From Methylomonas sp. AM2-LC (GTDB lineage: Bacteria > Pseudomonadota > Gammaproteobacteria > Methylococcales > Methylomonadaceae): a stretch of 64,000 nucleotides of DNA. A program made the position numbers and the translations under genes. The notes under the pieces are model-generated. The model was not told the DNA's origin. It was given only the letters and a program-made list of their open reading frames with translations, and made no database searches. Numbering within the stretch: the first letter of the stretch is position 1; each line of letters opens with the position of its first letter. The DNA is taken from assembly GCF_039904985.1 (NCBI RefSeq), contig NZ_CP157005.1:2790001-2854000 (forward strand), given 5' to 3'. This document shows positions 1-9,091 of this stretch, in pieces.

Positions 1-377
1 TACCATGCATCTGGCGTTTCGCTATTGACGCCCTATGAGGCAATTGCTTTGAAAATTGAGGCTTATGTCCTTGGCTATCCTACCTCGAATTTGTTTTATA
101 TCGTCCAATAAGGTTGTGATAAAAGTAAGATTGGTTTGCTTAAGGTTTTATGATAATGTCGAAATTATTAGGAGTAAGTCATGCCCTTAAACGGTTAGGG
201 ATGGAGACATTTAACCCGCTTGGGTATTAAATCAGTCTAAAAGTGCTAGTTGTCGCCAGATTGTCAGGTTTTTTGCGCAGTCTGTCTGCGGAGTGTCGTA
301 CCCTTGTCAGCTAAATGGCGTAACAGAAAAAGCAATTTATATTTTAGACTAATGCTTGGTGATAACAGGAGTTTCAA
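1..377. other. Intergenic stretch with partial palindromic repeat
   Basis: No gene is visible. Bases 1 to about 85 resemble the repeat at 1099-1190: both read TACCATGCAT, then a GGCG...GACGCCCTATGAGGCAA core and a shared tail with GGCTTATG and CCTTG. In this copy the left arm of the palindrome has lost the CAATACG segment. The rest, up to the XRE gene, holds no recognisable element apart from that gene's ribosome binding site. Confidence 0.6.
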
Positions 378-851
378 ATGCTTATACAAAAACTGAGATT
401 AAAACACGGTTGGTCTCAACAACAATTGGCAGACTTAAGTGGCTTAAGTATCCGTACTATTCAAAGAATAGAGCGGGGGCAATCGGCAAGTGTTGAATCC
501 CTGAAATCACTGGCAGCGGTCTTTGAGATCGATTTTTCAAGCTTAAAAACGGAGTCTGGTATGGTCAGTAACTTAAATGATGGCATTAGCAGAGAAGAAA
601 TTCTTGCCTTGGAACATGTGCGTAAAGTTAAGCGATTTTATATTCATTTAATTCAATATTTTATTGTTATCGGTAGTCTAACGATATTGAACCTGCTGCA
701 AACACCACATCATATTTGGGTGCTGTGGCCTGCGTTAGGGTGGGGGCTGGGTTTAGTGTTCCATGCCTCGTCAATATATAATTTTCTGCCAATATTGGGT
801 GCTGAGTGGGAGCGAAAGCAAGTCGAAAAACGGTTAGGCCGTTCACTTTAG
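378..851 (+). CDS. XRE-family HTH regulator with C-terminal 2TM domain
   Basis: This is a 157-residue protein that joins a DNA-binding domain to a membrane anchor. Residues 1-55 form a Cro/CI-type helix-turn-helix, with recognition region SQQQLADLSGLSIRTIQRIE. Residues about 86-150 match the small 2TM domain, with hydrophobic segments near 88-106 and 112-131 and a charged tail. AGGAG lies 8-9 bases before the ATG, which supports this start. Membrane-tethered XRE/2TM proteins are common one-component regulators of unknown ligand. It stands alone on the plus strand, so its target cannot be told from context. Family assignment is firm; function is open. Confidence 0.85.
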   Translation: MLIQKLRLKHGWSQQQLADLSGLSIRTIQRIERGQSASVESLKSLAAVFEIDFSSLKTESGMVSNLNDGISREEILALEHVRKVKRFYIHLIQYFIVIGSLTILNLLQTPHHIWVLWPALGWGLGLVFHASSIYNFLPILGAEWERKQVEKRLGRSL

Positions 852-1715
852 CAGGTAAATGAATGATGAGATGCGGTGCAGTATGAACCGCATCTTTCGT
901 AATTCTAACAATAGTCTTTATTGATATACTGTAACCATTCGATACCTAGAAGTTGGCGTGGTAAGGGTAAAAGGAGTAGAGTAAGGGACAGGACTATCAC
1001 CTACTAGAATATGCGGGATTGCCCAGCCGCAACTTTGAACTGACCCTGTTGATTTTTATAGCGATTCATGTGCTAAAAGTATTCGTAAACAAAAGATGCC
1101 TACCATGCATACGGCGCAATACGCTTCGCTATTGACGCCCTATGAGGCAACCGCTTTGATAATTGCGGCTTATGGCCTTGCTAACACCCTCCAACTTTTC
1201 AACAATCTTAAAGCGCCTTGGCTACAAACGACTTAATAATCAAATAGACAATACAAAACGTTTACGCTATTAGATACCCAGTAAGGGCGACTCCTATCGT
1301 TATAGGAATTTTGCATTATTAACTTGAGATAAATTAAAGTAGGTATTTTGCTAGTTGACAAGATCTGCTGCGTAAGTTTTTTTTAATTGGATATTAAATA
1401 ATAAGTTAATGTCCAATTAGTTAGCGTGTAGGTTTTAGATTGATTGATTATGCTTTTATTAGTAAACCACAAATTATGGATACAGGTTTCTATATAGCCA
1501 AATTGATTAGTTTTTAGAACAAACTTTGGGTATCGGCACACGTCTTAATATACTAAAACTAATTGACTTCGAACCCCGGATTCCATTGCATTGCATCCAG
1601 GCTACGATACAAAACGTCATTACTTAACACAGTAGTGTTGCATAAGATAGATTGCTATTTAGGCACTTGTTTAGATAATTAGCATTAATTTTACCAGTAC
1701 ACCACGCAGCTAAAT
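852..1715. other. Long intergenic region, 864 bp
   Basis: No convincing coding region was found on either strand. It holds one full copy of the palindromic repeat (1099-1190). The rest is AT-rich with many stops in all frames. It lies between the end of the rightward XRE gene and the end of the leftward GspF-like gene, so it is a convergent gap and need not hold promoters. No clear terminator hairpin with a T-run was seen. Confidence 0.5.
1099..1190. repeat. Palindromic REP-like repeat, full copy
   Basis: The core at 1113-1139 is an imperfect palindrome, GGCGCAATACGC-TTC-GCTATTGACGCC, able to fold into a hairpin. It is followed by CCTATGAGGCAACCG and a GGCTTATGGCCTTG tail also present at the window start. 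A similar core is at 29734-29762, and the CGCAATACG..TTCG..TATTRCG motif recurs in the second repeat group at 32.1, 34.7, 43.6, 51.1 and 53.3 kb. Confidence 0.75.
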
Positions 1716-2720
1716 TTAGCTTGGCAACATTGCCAATCTGGCTGTATAAGCTGTAAAAATTGAAACTATCATACCAATAGCAATCAGGCTATACAAAATG
1801 CGGGGTATCCAGATTGCCAGTTCTTCATCTTGCCTAGCAAGGGTTTCTGCGGTTTGCTGGGTGTAGTGCAACAAGCCATCGGCAAGCTTTCCGCTTTGTT
1901 CGCTGCTATTAATTATTTGTAATGCCAGTTTGTCTAACAACTGAACGGATGTTAACACGCTATAAGCACTATGACCTGCCTGTAAATATCGCGGGCTTAC
2001 TAGCCGGTTAAACTGGCTTTTCAGTACACTATTGCTTAGGGTGTTTACCGCTAACGGTAAAGCTTCCGCAAAAGGCAGGCCCGCTGCTAACATTAAACCC
2101 AGGTAAGTCAAAAAATCGTTGCTTTGTCGTTGGCTAATCCACTTTTTAATGGCGGGTATGCGTAACTGTAAGCGATGCCAGTCTGCTTCTATTTTTAGCT
2201 TGGCAATTATTTTTGCAAAATTTAACGTAGTGTATATGCTGATATAAAGCAGCAATAATGCGCCTAAAGTCTGTTTTAAATAATCGGATAGGCTAATGCT
2301 TTGCTTAAACAAATCGGTTATGGGTGCTAGAAAAATGCCGATTATCAGTACCAGTAGCGGCAACATTAAGCGTGATTTTAATTTTTTTAATTGTGAAGCT
2401 TTGCGGGTGTAATACTGGGCCAGATAATGATAAACACGCGCTAACTGGCCACTGTTTTCAGCGGCGTTAAGTATGGCGTAGTGGTTAGCTGTGAATAGTC
2501 CTATCTTATACCCGCTTGCAGCGAAAGAGGCACCCCTTTGTAGCGAATTTTGCAACTGCATATAATAGCCTTGCAGCGCTTTATCGGCTTTGAAAATCAG
2601 AGATATGCCTTGTTGTGTAGGTAGGCCGGCAGCCTCCAAGCGTGCCAGTTGCGTAAATAATAAAGCCAGTTGTTGGCTGTTAAGCCTCTGTTGGGTGACA
2701 GATGGCTTTTTTACCGACAT
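1716..2720 (-). CDS. Type II secretion system F-family membrane protein (GspF/PilC-like)
   Basis: This 334-residue protein is a polytopic inner-membrane platform protein of the GspF/PilC family, which couples a cytoplasmic ATPase to pseudopilus or pilus assembly. Two T2SF-type repeats are visible: one at about 17-130, ending in a membrane segment near 118-135, and one at about 195-320, ending in IPRILYSLIAIGMIVSIFTAY. At 334 residues it is shorter than GspF (about 400), mainly at the N-terminus. It is the last gene of the exosortase operon, starting only 3 bases after the EpsI stop. No partner GspE, GspG or PilB gene is in the window, so a lone F protein beside an exosortase is unusual. The family is clear; the machine it serves is unknown. 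Confidence 0.8.
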   Translation of the reverse strand: MSVKKPSVTQQRLNSQQLALLFTQLARLEAAGLPTQQGISLIFKADKALQGYYMQLQNSLQRGASFAASGYKIGLFTANHYAILNAAENSGQLARVYHYLAQYYTRKASQLKKLKSRLMLPLLVLIIGIFLAPITDLFKQSISLSDYLKQTLGALLLLYISIYTTLNFAKIIAKLKIEADWHRLQLRIPAIKKWISQRQSNDFLTYLGLMLAAGLPFAEALPLAVNTLSNSVLKSQFNRLVSPRYLQAGHSAYSVLTSVQLLDKLALQIINSSEQSGKLADGLLHYTQQTAETLARQDEELAIWIPRILYSLIAIGMIVSIFTAYTARLAMLPS

Positions 2721-2723
2721 TAT

Positions 2724-3389
2724 TTAGCGGCCTATTAATCGATCCGTGGTTGTATCAGGCAAGGCAGCGATTAAGTCCAAAATAAATTTCTGGTGTTTAA
2801 CATAAGAAATTTCATCAAGTTTGGGTGATGTGTTAGAAATACGGATTAAAAAACCATCGGCAATATAGCCAGAAAATAAATATTTTAATACCGTAAAGAA
2901 ACGTTCCACTCGTCCCGCGATAACACTATTACCAATGGTAAACCAATAGGTCACATGCTCGTTACGATCTTTGCGGGTGGCATACATCTGGGTAATGGGG
3001 ATATCTAAATCGTGTATTTGTAAATTTGAATGTAACAGTTCTTGAATGTTAAAGCCTTGGGCTTTGTAACATGTTTCCTGTTGATGCACTTTTAAATCAT
3101 GCGTTTGTTCACTGCCATAAGCAATAGTCAGTTGTATTTTTTCGCCTTGGCTATTAATGTAGGTACGATTCAATAGTTGGTCGTAATTAGACACACGACT
3201 GGTGGCGGTGTACTGGCTAAAATCTTTAGCATCGATTTTCCAGTCAGCAAACTGCAAGGGTATTGCGTCTTCCAGATTGAGGCTGGTCTTGCTATCTGCC
3301 AATTTTTGACCGGGTTGGATAAAATGCACCACTATAGGCATGCAAATCATCAGCAAGGCAAGTAAATAACTCTTATTAAAAGTGGTCAT
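2724..3389 (-). CDS. EpsI-family exosortase-associated protein (DUF3485)
   Basis: This is a 221-residue protein with one N-terminal membrane segment (about residues 9-25) and an extracytoplasmic domain. The stretch DLKVHQQETCYKAQGF is the conserved Cys-containing core of EpsI/DUF3485 proteins, found beside or fused to exosortases in PEP-CTERM systems and linked to exopolysaccharide export. It starts 9 bases after the exosortase stop and is followed 3 bases later by the GspF-like gene, so the three are almost surely co-transcribed. Its biochemical role is not established in the family; membership rests on the motif and context. Confidence 0.82.
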   Translation of the reverse strand: MTTFNKSYLLALLMICMPIVVHFIQPGQKLADSKTSLNLEDAIPLQFADWKIDAKDFSQYTATSRVSNYDQLLNRTYINSQGEKIQLTIAYGSEQTHDLKVHQQETCYKAQGFNIQELLHSNLQIHDLDIPITQMYATRKDRNEHVTYWFTIGNSVIAGRVERFFTVLKYLFSGYIADGFLIRISNTSPKLDEISYVKHQKFILDLIAALPDTTTDRLIGR

Positions 3390-3398
3390 GATGATTTT

Positions 3399-4256
3399 TT
3401 AGGCGTGACTGATTCGGTTGGCACGTCTATCGACGTATTTTTGGATAAGGCTATCGGCACTAATGGTTAATAATAGCGCCACACTAAACAACACGATGCC
3501 TGCAAAGCCATGCACAAAACCCTGGCCCACATCGGCACCGTAATAAAAAGTAACCAGTGTCAGAACTATCACACGCGTCACATTAGCTGTAAATGAGATG
3601 GGGATGATCAAAATGGCCATAAACAAGTTACGCAATTTGGAGTCGTGTTGCACCAAGTTTAAATAAAGCAGGCCCAAACCTTCCAGCGAAATAAGCGTAT
3701 GCATACCCGCACACACATCGGCCACTAATAACTGATAAGAGCCTATGTGCAATATGACTCCGGTACGGGCAATAGGAAAACCCAGGTTATAGAGTATATT
3801 TTCAGTGACATAAGACACTGCAATTTTCATGGGTTGGGTCATGGCATCAATGATAGAGCCGGGTATCGGTACCATAAAAATGATAAAAAACAGGGGAAAC
3901 CAAAGTACGCGTAGCCCGGCCGAACCTATCATTATCAGCGTGCAACCCATCATAATTAGTATCAGTGAACCTACTTCAAACAATGGGATATTCGGTAAGC
4001 GCCCCAGCACGTAAATAATCAAACCCAGCCCAAACACAAAGCCACCCCAAGCAATGACAGGCTTTGGGGTTAATTGTAATAAAGCGTCTTTAGCCCGATA
4101 GAGTAACCATAACTCAATTAAAAACACCAACGAGCCATAAGATTGTTCGTCAGTCATCCATAAGCTATTGGCTAAATCATAGATTGTGGGAGCGTACAGA
4201 GCCACAATACCAATAATGACAATAAGATAGTCTTTGTTTGGGGACGAGATAGGCAC
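3399..4256 (-). CDS. Exosortase, probably of the XrtB type
   Basis: This 285-residue polytopic membrane protein is an exosortase, the transpeptidase-like enzyme that recognises C-terminal PEP-CTERM sorting signals in exopolysaccharide-producing Gram-negative bacteria. The catalytic triad is visible in order: Cys182 in VADVCAGMHTL, Arg228 in ANVTRVIVL and His249 in GFVHGFAG. About eight hydrophobic segments cover residues 11-267. The start is a GTG with a weak ribosome binding site; no better in-frame ATG lies nearby. It heads a leftward operon with EpsI and a GspF-like gene. The length and the separate EpsI gene resemble the XrtB subtype, but the subtype is inferred. A possible substrate is encoded at 33787-34371. 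Confidence 0.88.
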   Translation of the reverse strand: MPISSPNKDYLIVIIGIVALYAPTIYDLANSLWMTDEQSYGSLVFLIELWLLYRAKDALLQLTPKPVIAWGGFVFGLGLIIYVLGRLPNIPLFEVGSLILIMMGCTLIMIGSAGLRVLWFPLFFIIFMVPIPGSIIDAMTQPMKIAVSYVTENILYNLGFPIARTGVILHIGSYQLLVADVCAGMHTLISLEGLGLLYLNLVQHDSKLRNLFMAILIIPISFTANVTRVIVLTLVTFYYGADVGQGFVHGFAGIVLFSVALLLTISADSLIQKYVDRRANRISHA

Positions 4257-4627
4257 GTATTAGTTACTCGACAATAAAATTGATGCAATTAAATTAAACG
4301 TAGCAGCTGTGCAAAAATGCAAGGCTGATCCACTGCTCTTTATAGTAACTGTTCTGTTATACACTAACAACTGTGTTTCTGTGAATTGGCGCGCAATACC
4401 ACAAATATAATTTTACCGTTTAGCACGCAAAAATACAGCGAGTATTTTGTAACAGTCTTGTAAAATTACTGTTTGCATTTTAACCATTTATCAGCTTGGC
4501 AACTGATTTAATATGTAAAACAAACAGCATTATAGACTAAAAATGCTAGGTATTAAGTTTGATGATTGGTACTATGAACTGTTTTTTTGCGGTTCGTCAG
4601 TTAACTCTGAGTTAGGTAGTATGCATT
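4257..4627. other. Divergent intergenic region between exosortase operon and Anbu gene
   Basis: These 371 bases separate two divergent transcription units and should hold the promoters of both. The stretch is AT-rich and I could not fix a convincing -35/-10 pair or operator. No ORF of note is present. Confidence 0.4.
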
Positions 4628-5383
4628 ATGACTTATTGTATTGTTGTTTCAGTTGAAGAAGGTTTGGTTCTTACTGCGGATTCCAGAACCAATGCCGGTA
4701 TTGATAATGTTAGCATCCATAGAAAGATGCATGCTTTACCCACTAATCCTGATCGCACCATTATACTGTTGAGCGCTGGTAATCTGGCCACAACACAATC
4801 GGTTATCGATCGCCTGGATCGGGATATTAAAGAAAACGCCGAGATCAATTTAAATACCGTTAAATTTTTGTCCGAAGCAGCAGAATATTTGGGCGAGGTC
4901 AGTCTCAATAAACAATGTCGACACGCTAATGCAGGTCAAAATGGTTTCTATCCCGCAGCGACCTTTATTTTAGCCGGACAAATAGGAACGCATGCGCATG
5001 GTGCTTATCTTATCTATCCAGAAGGTAATTACATTACCACCTCTACACACACGCCTTATTTGCAAATAGGCGAAATCAAATATGGTAAACCTGTGTTAGA
5101 TCGGTTTTTAAAAGTGGATACGGGCTTGCACGAAGCAGGGCGTTGTTGTTTGATTTCTATGGATTCCACTATGCGCAGTAATGCTAGTGTCGGGCCACCT
5201 GTGGATTTATTGATCTATCAAAAAGACAGCTTTTTATTGAACGAGTATTACAGCTTTCAAGAAGACGATGAATATTTAATTCAATTGCGTCGCCTCTGGC
5301 ATGAAAAACTAAAGGCAGGTTTTCTTTCTTTGCCGAGTATTAATCAAAATGATAAGCGCTCATTACCACTTCACAAACGATAA
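4628..5383 (+). CDS. Anbu (bacterial proteasome-homologue) subunit, paralog 1
   Basis: This 251-residue protein belongs to the Anbu family of Ntn-hydrolases, related to HslV and 20S proteasome beta subunits. It begins MTYCIVV, so removing Met would expose Thr2 as the N-terminal nucleophile. The ADSRTNAG stretch near residue 17, the SAGNLA strand turn and the later GEIKYGKPVLDR and SMDSTMRSN motifs are shared with the second paralog at 8185. Anbu proteins assemble into ring or helical oligomers; peptidase activity has been hard to show. It is separated by 358 bases from the ATP-grasp gene, so it may have its own promoter. Family assignment is secure; substrate is unknown. Confidence 0.9.
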   Translation: MTYCIVVSVEEGLVLTADSRTNAGIDNVSIHRKMHALPTNPDRTIILLSAGNLATTQSVIDRLDRDIKENAEINLNTVKFLSEAAEYLGEVSLNKQCRHANAGQNGFYPAATFILAGQIGTHAHGAYLIYPEGNYITTSTHTPYLQIGEIKYGKPVLDRFLKVDTGLHEAGRCCLISMDSTMRSNASVGPPVDLLIYQKDSFLLNEYYSFQEDDEYLIQLRRLWHEKLKAGFLSLPSINQNDKRSLPLHKR

Positions 5384-5741
5384 TTGCACTGAAATGGTGC
5401 GTACGCACCTGCTTGTAACCTTGTTTGGTGCATGAATTTATTAAGACGCAGTTTTTGCCTAATTGTGCTAAATGGCAAGCCAAGCTTGCTGGCATAAGCC
5501 TGTTTCTGCAGCTGTACATTCATGCGCTTCTAATTGCTAAAGAAAAAACCTTTTCTTTCAATCGCCTAATAAAAAAATACATTTTGTAATGTTTAACTGT
5601 TATGCTGGTTATCTGGCGATAAACAGCCGTTTTTGGCTAACGCTTGCATACAGCATTATTTTAATTAAACTATCTACTCGTGTTTCACTCCCGCCAGATT
5701 GGCCTTAGTTAGTTTGGCATATCTCTTGCTGTACTATAGAC
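5384..5741. other. Intergenic region upstream of ATP-grasp gene
   Basis: These 358 bases lie between the first Anbu gene and the ATP-grasp gene on the same strand. No ORF, repeat or clear terminator was found. The spacing suggests a separate promoter for the downstream operon, but no -35/-10 pair stands out. Confidence 0.4.
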
Positions 5742-7169
5742 ATGAATACGAAACCTACCCCCAGCTTTTTTAACGAGATGCGTACTGACTCTGGTGTAGT
5801 ACGTGACATTTATCAACGTTATGCCCAATGGCAACAACATTTGCCGGAAGGGATACTCGAGCGCAAAAGCAGCGAAGCAGAACTGCTGTTCAGGCGTATG
5901 GGTATTACCTTTGCCGTATATGGTGAAGCCGATGGTGCGGAACGCTTGATTCCTTTTGATATTGTACCGCGTATCTTTGGTGCGGCCGAATGGCAGCGTC
6001 TGGAAACCGGTCTCAAACAGCGAGTGAAAGCCCTAAATGCCTTTCTGCACGATATCTATCACGATCAGGAAATTATTCGATCAGGTGTGATTAGTGCGCA
6101 TCAAGTACTGGATAATGTGTTGTTCTGCCAGAAAATGGTAGGCATCGATTTACCCAATCAGGTATATGCGCAGATTGCCGGCATCGATTTAGTGCGCGTT
6201 GCCGAGAACGAGTTCTTTGTTCTGGAAGATAATTTACGTACTCCCTCTGGAGTATCGTATATGCTGGAAAATCGCAAGGCCATGATGCGCTTGTTTCCAG
6301 AGTTATTTGCCAGCCATACTGTCGAACCCGTTGAGCATTATCCGCAAATGTTACTGGATACCCTGCGAGAATCGGCACCCCCCCATGTTTCTGATCCTGT
6401 GATTGTCGTTATGACACCGGGTTCTTATAACAGTGCTTATTTTGAACATGCTTTTCTGGCCAGTCAAATGGGTGTGGAACTGGTTGAAGGACAGGATCTT
6501 TTTGTGCATCAACAAAAAGTGTATATGCATACCACTGAAGGTCCGCAGCAAGTGCATGTTATTTATCGACGTGTGGATGATGACTTTTTGGATCCACTTG
6601 CTTTTAGACCTGACTCGACCCTAGGTGTGCGTGGCTTATTAGATGCTTATTGCAGTGGTAATGTTGCACTGGCAAATGGTATTGGTACCGGGGTGGCGGA
6701 TGATAAATCCACCTACTTGTATGTACCCGATATGATCAATTTCTATTTAGGCGAAAAACCGTTATTGAACAATGTGCCCACCTGGCGCTTGAGTGAAAGC
6801 GATGATCTCAAATATGTACTGGCTAATTTACCCGAACTGGTCGTTAAAGAAGTACAAGGCTCTGGTGGTTATGGCATGTTAGTTGGCCCGACCAGCTCCA
6901 AAGCCGAAATCGAAGCCTATCGACTCAGAATTTTGGCCGATCCTTGTAATTTTATAGCACAACCCACGCTGGCACTATCTGCCTGCCCAACACTGGTGGA
7001 ATCGGGTGTGGCTCCGCGTCATGTCGATTTACGCCCTTTTATTCTGTCGGGTAAGGAAGTGCGTCTGGTGCCAGGCGGTTTAACCCGCGTTGCCTTAAGC
7101 GAAGGCTCGCTGGTCGTTAACTCTTCACAGGGTGGCGGCACCAAAGATACTTGGGTACTGGAGGACTAA
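5742..7169 (+). CDS. Circularly permuted ATP-grasp type 2 family protein (COG2308)
   Basis: This 475-residue protein matches the circularly permuted ATP-grasp family that regularly accompanies Anbu and alpha-E genes. Visible family features are FVLEDNLRTPSGVSYMLENR (about residues 157-176), the GIGTGVADDKSTYLYVPDMI loop (about 314-333), and VVKEVQGSGGYGMLVGP, a glycine-rich nucleotide-binding turn. ATP-grasp enzymes form amide or peptide-like bonds through acyl-phosphate intermediates, so it may modify a peptide or protein; its substrate is not known. The chosen ATG has no good Shine-Dalgarno sequence. It is 4 bases from the alpha-E gene and clearly in one operon with it. Confidence 0.88.
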   Translation: MNTKPTPSFFNEMRTDSGVVRDIYQRYAQWQQHLPEGILERKSSEAELLFRRMGITFAVYGEADGAERLIPFDIVPRIFGAAEWQRLETGLKQRVKALNAFLHDIYHDQEIIRSGVISAHQVLDNVLFCQKMVGIDLPNQVYAQIAGIDLVRVAENEFFVLEDNLRTPSGVSYMLENRKAMMRLFPELFASHTVEPVEHYPQMLLDTLRESAPPHVSDPVIVVMTPGSYNSAYFEHAFLASQMGVELVEGQDLFVHQQKVYMHTTEGPQQVHVIYRRVDDDFLDPLAFRPDSTLGVRGLLDAYCSGNVALANGIGTGVADDKSTYLYVPDMINFYLGEKPLLNNVPTWRLSESDDLKYVLANLPELVVKEVQGSGGYGMLVGPTSSKAEIEAYRLRILADPCNFIAQPTLALSACPTLVESGVAPRHVDLRPFILSGKEVRLVPGGLTRVALSEGSLVVNSSQGGGTKDTWVLED

Positions 7170-7173
7170 TCAA

Positions 7174-8175
7174 ATGCTATCACGCACTGCTGATAATTTA
7201 TTTTGGATGGCACGTCATATAGAGCGTGCGGAAAATACGGCACGGGTATTGGATGTTGCTCACCGTACCTCTTTATTACCGCTGGACATAGAAGGAAGTG
7301 AGGCTTATCTGTGGTATGCGCCGCTTAATATTACCGGTTGCGCACATAGCTACGAAGCGCGTTACGGTTTGGCAAAAGCCGATACTGTCACGCATTTTCT
7401 GGCATTCGATCCGCTCAATCCGGCCAGTATTTATAATTGTTTACGCTTGGCGCGCGAGAATGCCCGCGCCGTTCGCGGCGCTATTACCTCAGAAATGTGG
7501 GAAGTAATCAATGCTACCTGGTTAGAGCTGGAAGGCTTGTCGCAAGCAAAAACGGATGAAAAAATTGCCGATTATTTTGACTGGGTAAAGATACGTTCCC
7601 ATCTGTTTCGCGGTGTTACCTTGGGTACTATCCTTAAAGATATTGCCCTCAGTTTTCTTAAGCTGGGTACTTTTTTAGAGCGTGCTGATAATACCGCCCG
7701 CATTTTGGATGTGAAATTTCATATTTTGTTACCCGGTGTACAGGATGTGGATAACACCGCAGACTTTTATCAATGGGGTTCCTTGTTAAAATCTGTCAGT
7801 GCCTTTGAAGCTTATCGTAAAATTTACTGTGATGTACTCACACCGTCTAGAGTCGCAGAGCTTTTAATTTTACGTGAAGATATGCCACGCTCCCTGCATG
7901 CCTGCATGAATGAAGTTGAAGCCGCCTTAATTGATATTAACGGTTCTTCAGGTAAGGAAGCGCGGCGTAGAGCAGGTGAAATTCATTCGGCCTTACATTT
8001 TGGGCGTATTGAAGATGTTTTTGATCAAGGTCTGCATGGATATTTGACCGATTTTATCAGTGATGCACAATTATTAGGTCAGGAAATTCGCGACTCTTAT
8101 TTATCGCGTCGTGATGATTTTATTACTTTACCAAAACGTAAAATGGTACAAAGTCAAAGTATTGTAACTGCCTAA
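7174..8175 (+). CDS. Alpha-E domain protein (COG2307)
   Basis: This 333-residue, almost entirely alpha-helical protein belongs to the alpha-E family that partners circularly permuted ATP-grasp proteins. It begins MLSRTADNLFWMARHIERAE, a family signature, and repeats a related LGTFLERADNTARILDVKFH helix near residue 180. An upstream in-frame ATG at 7132 lies inside the ATP-grasp gene; the ATG at 7174 is preferred because TGGAGG lies 9 bases before it and the family signature starts there. The second Anbu gene follows after 9 bases. Its role is unknown; the fixed gene neighbourhood suggests it works with the ATP-grasp enzyme. Confidence 0.88.
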   Translation: MLSRTADNLFWMARHIERAENTARVLDVAHRTSLLPLDIEGSEAYLWYAPLNITGCAHSYEARYGLAKADTVTHFLAFDPLNPASIYNCLRLARENARAVRGAITSEMWEVINATWLELEGLSQAKTDEKIADYFDWVKIRSHLFRGVTLGTILKDIALSFLKLGTFLERADNTARILDVKFHILLPGVQDVDNTADFYQWGSLLKSVSAFEAYRKIYCDVLTPSRVAELLILREDMPRSLHACMNEVEAALIDINGSSGKEARRRAGEIHSALHFGRIEDVFDQGLHGYLTDFISDAQLLGQEIRDSYLSRRDDFITLPKRKMVQSQSIVTA

Positions 8176-8184
8176 TAGAATTTT

Positions 8185-8943
8185 ATGACCTATTGTATTG
8201 CCCTGAAATTAAACGCAGGCATGGTTTTCGCGTCTGACTCTCGAACCAATGCTGGCGTTGACCAGATTTCCAGTTTTAAAAAAATGCGTACTTTTAATAA
8301 AATTGGAGATCGTTCTATCGTTATATTAAGTTCCGGTAATTTGTCCATTACGCAAAATGCCGTCAATTTGCTGGAACAACACGGCCGCCATGCAGACCGG
8401 CTTAATATCTGGAATGCAGAATCGATGTTCGATGTGGCACAGTTGCTGGGTGAATGTTTGCGCGAGGTGCGCGATCATGATGGTGTTTTTCTAAAGCAAA
8501 GCAATGTAGATGCGGGTGCTAATTTTTTAGTGGGCGGCCAAATCCAAGGTGAACGCATGCGTTTATTCTTAATCTACGCGGAAGGCAACTTTATTGAAGC
8601 CAGTGACAACACACCGTATTTTCAGATTGGTGAAACCAAATATGGCAAACCAATCATCGATAGGGTTATTCGTGCAGACACGGCACTGGCGGATGCTGTT
8701 AAATGTGTCATGGTGTCTTTTGATTCGACCATGCGCAGTAATTTATCCGTGGGTTTACCTATTGATCTGGCGTGTTATCAAAATCAATCCTTAAATTTAG
8801 ATTTTCAACAGCACATTACCGAGGACGATCCCTATTTTTCGCAAATCAGCCGCCGTTGGAGCGAAGGTTTGCGCGGAGTGTTTGCTTCATTACCTACGCC
8901 AGAATGGTTAGGAGATATTGATCATGTGCCGCCGCCACAGTAA
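8185..8943 (+). CDS. Anbu subunit, paralog 2
   Basis: This 252-residue Anbu-family Ntn-hydrolase is a paralog of the gene at 4628. It begins MTYCIALKLNAGMVFASDSR, again giving Thr2 as potential N-terminal nucleophile. It shares SRTNAG, SSGNLS, FQIGETKYGKPIID and SFDSTMRSNLSVG with paralog 1. It lies 9 bases after the alpha-E gene, the usual position for Anbu, so this is probably the canonical copy. A strong terminator follows at once. Two different subunits in one genome could give mixed or separate rings; the sequence alone cannot decide. Confidence 0.9.
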   Translation: MTYCIALKLNAGMVFASDSRTNAGVDQISSFKKMRTFNKIGDRSIVILSSGNLSITQNAVNLLEQHGRHADRLNIWNAESMFDVAQLLGECLREVRDHDGVFLKQSNVDAGANFLVGGQIQGERMRLFLIYAEGNFIEASDNTPYFQIGETKYGKPIIDRVIRADTALADAVKCVMVSFDSTMRSNLSVGLPIDLACYQNQSLNLDFQQHITEDDPYFSQISRRWSEGLRGVFASLPTPEWLGDIDHVPPPQ

Positions 8944-8958
8944 CAAATAATTTTTATT

Positions 8959-8977
8959 AACCCGGAACGGGTTTTTT
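8959..8977 (+). terminator. Rho-independent terminator after Anbu paralog 2
   Basis: The stem AACCCG (8959-8964), loop GAA and CGGGTT (8968-8973) is followed by four more Ts, 15 bases after the Anbu stop. This would end the ATP-grasp/alpha-E/Anbu transcript before the transglutaminase gene. Confidence 0.8.
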
Positions 8978-9091
8978 ATCTGTTACTTTTACGATGCCTG
9001 ACCACATCTGCACTCTAATTCGTCAAAATAAGATTGGCAAACTAGTCGTTGCCCAGCGTTTAACCCTGCGAGAATTTATGGAAAGATTAAT

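Noticed and set aside
1565..1600. TTCGAACCCCGG resembling a tRNA T-arm on the minus strand
   Set aside because: The pairing stem and the rest of the cloverleaf (acceptor, anticodon arm, D-arm) are missing on both strands.
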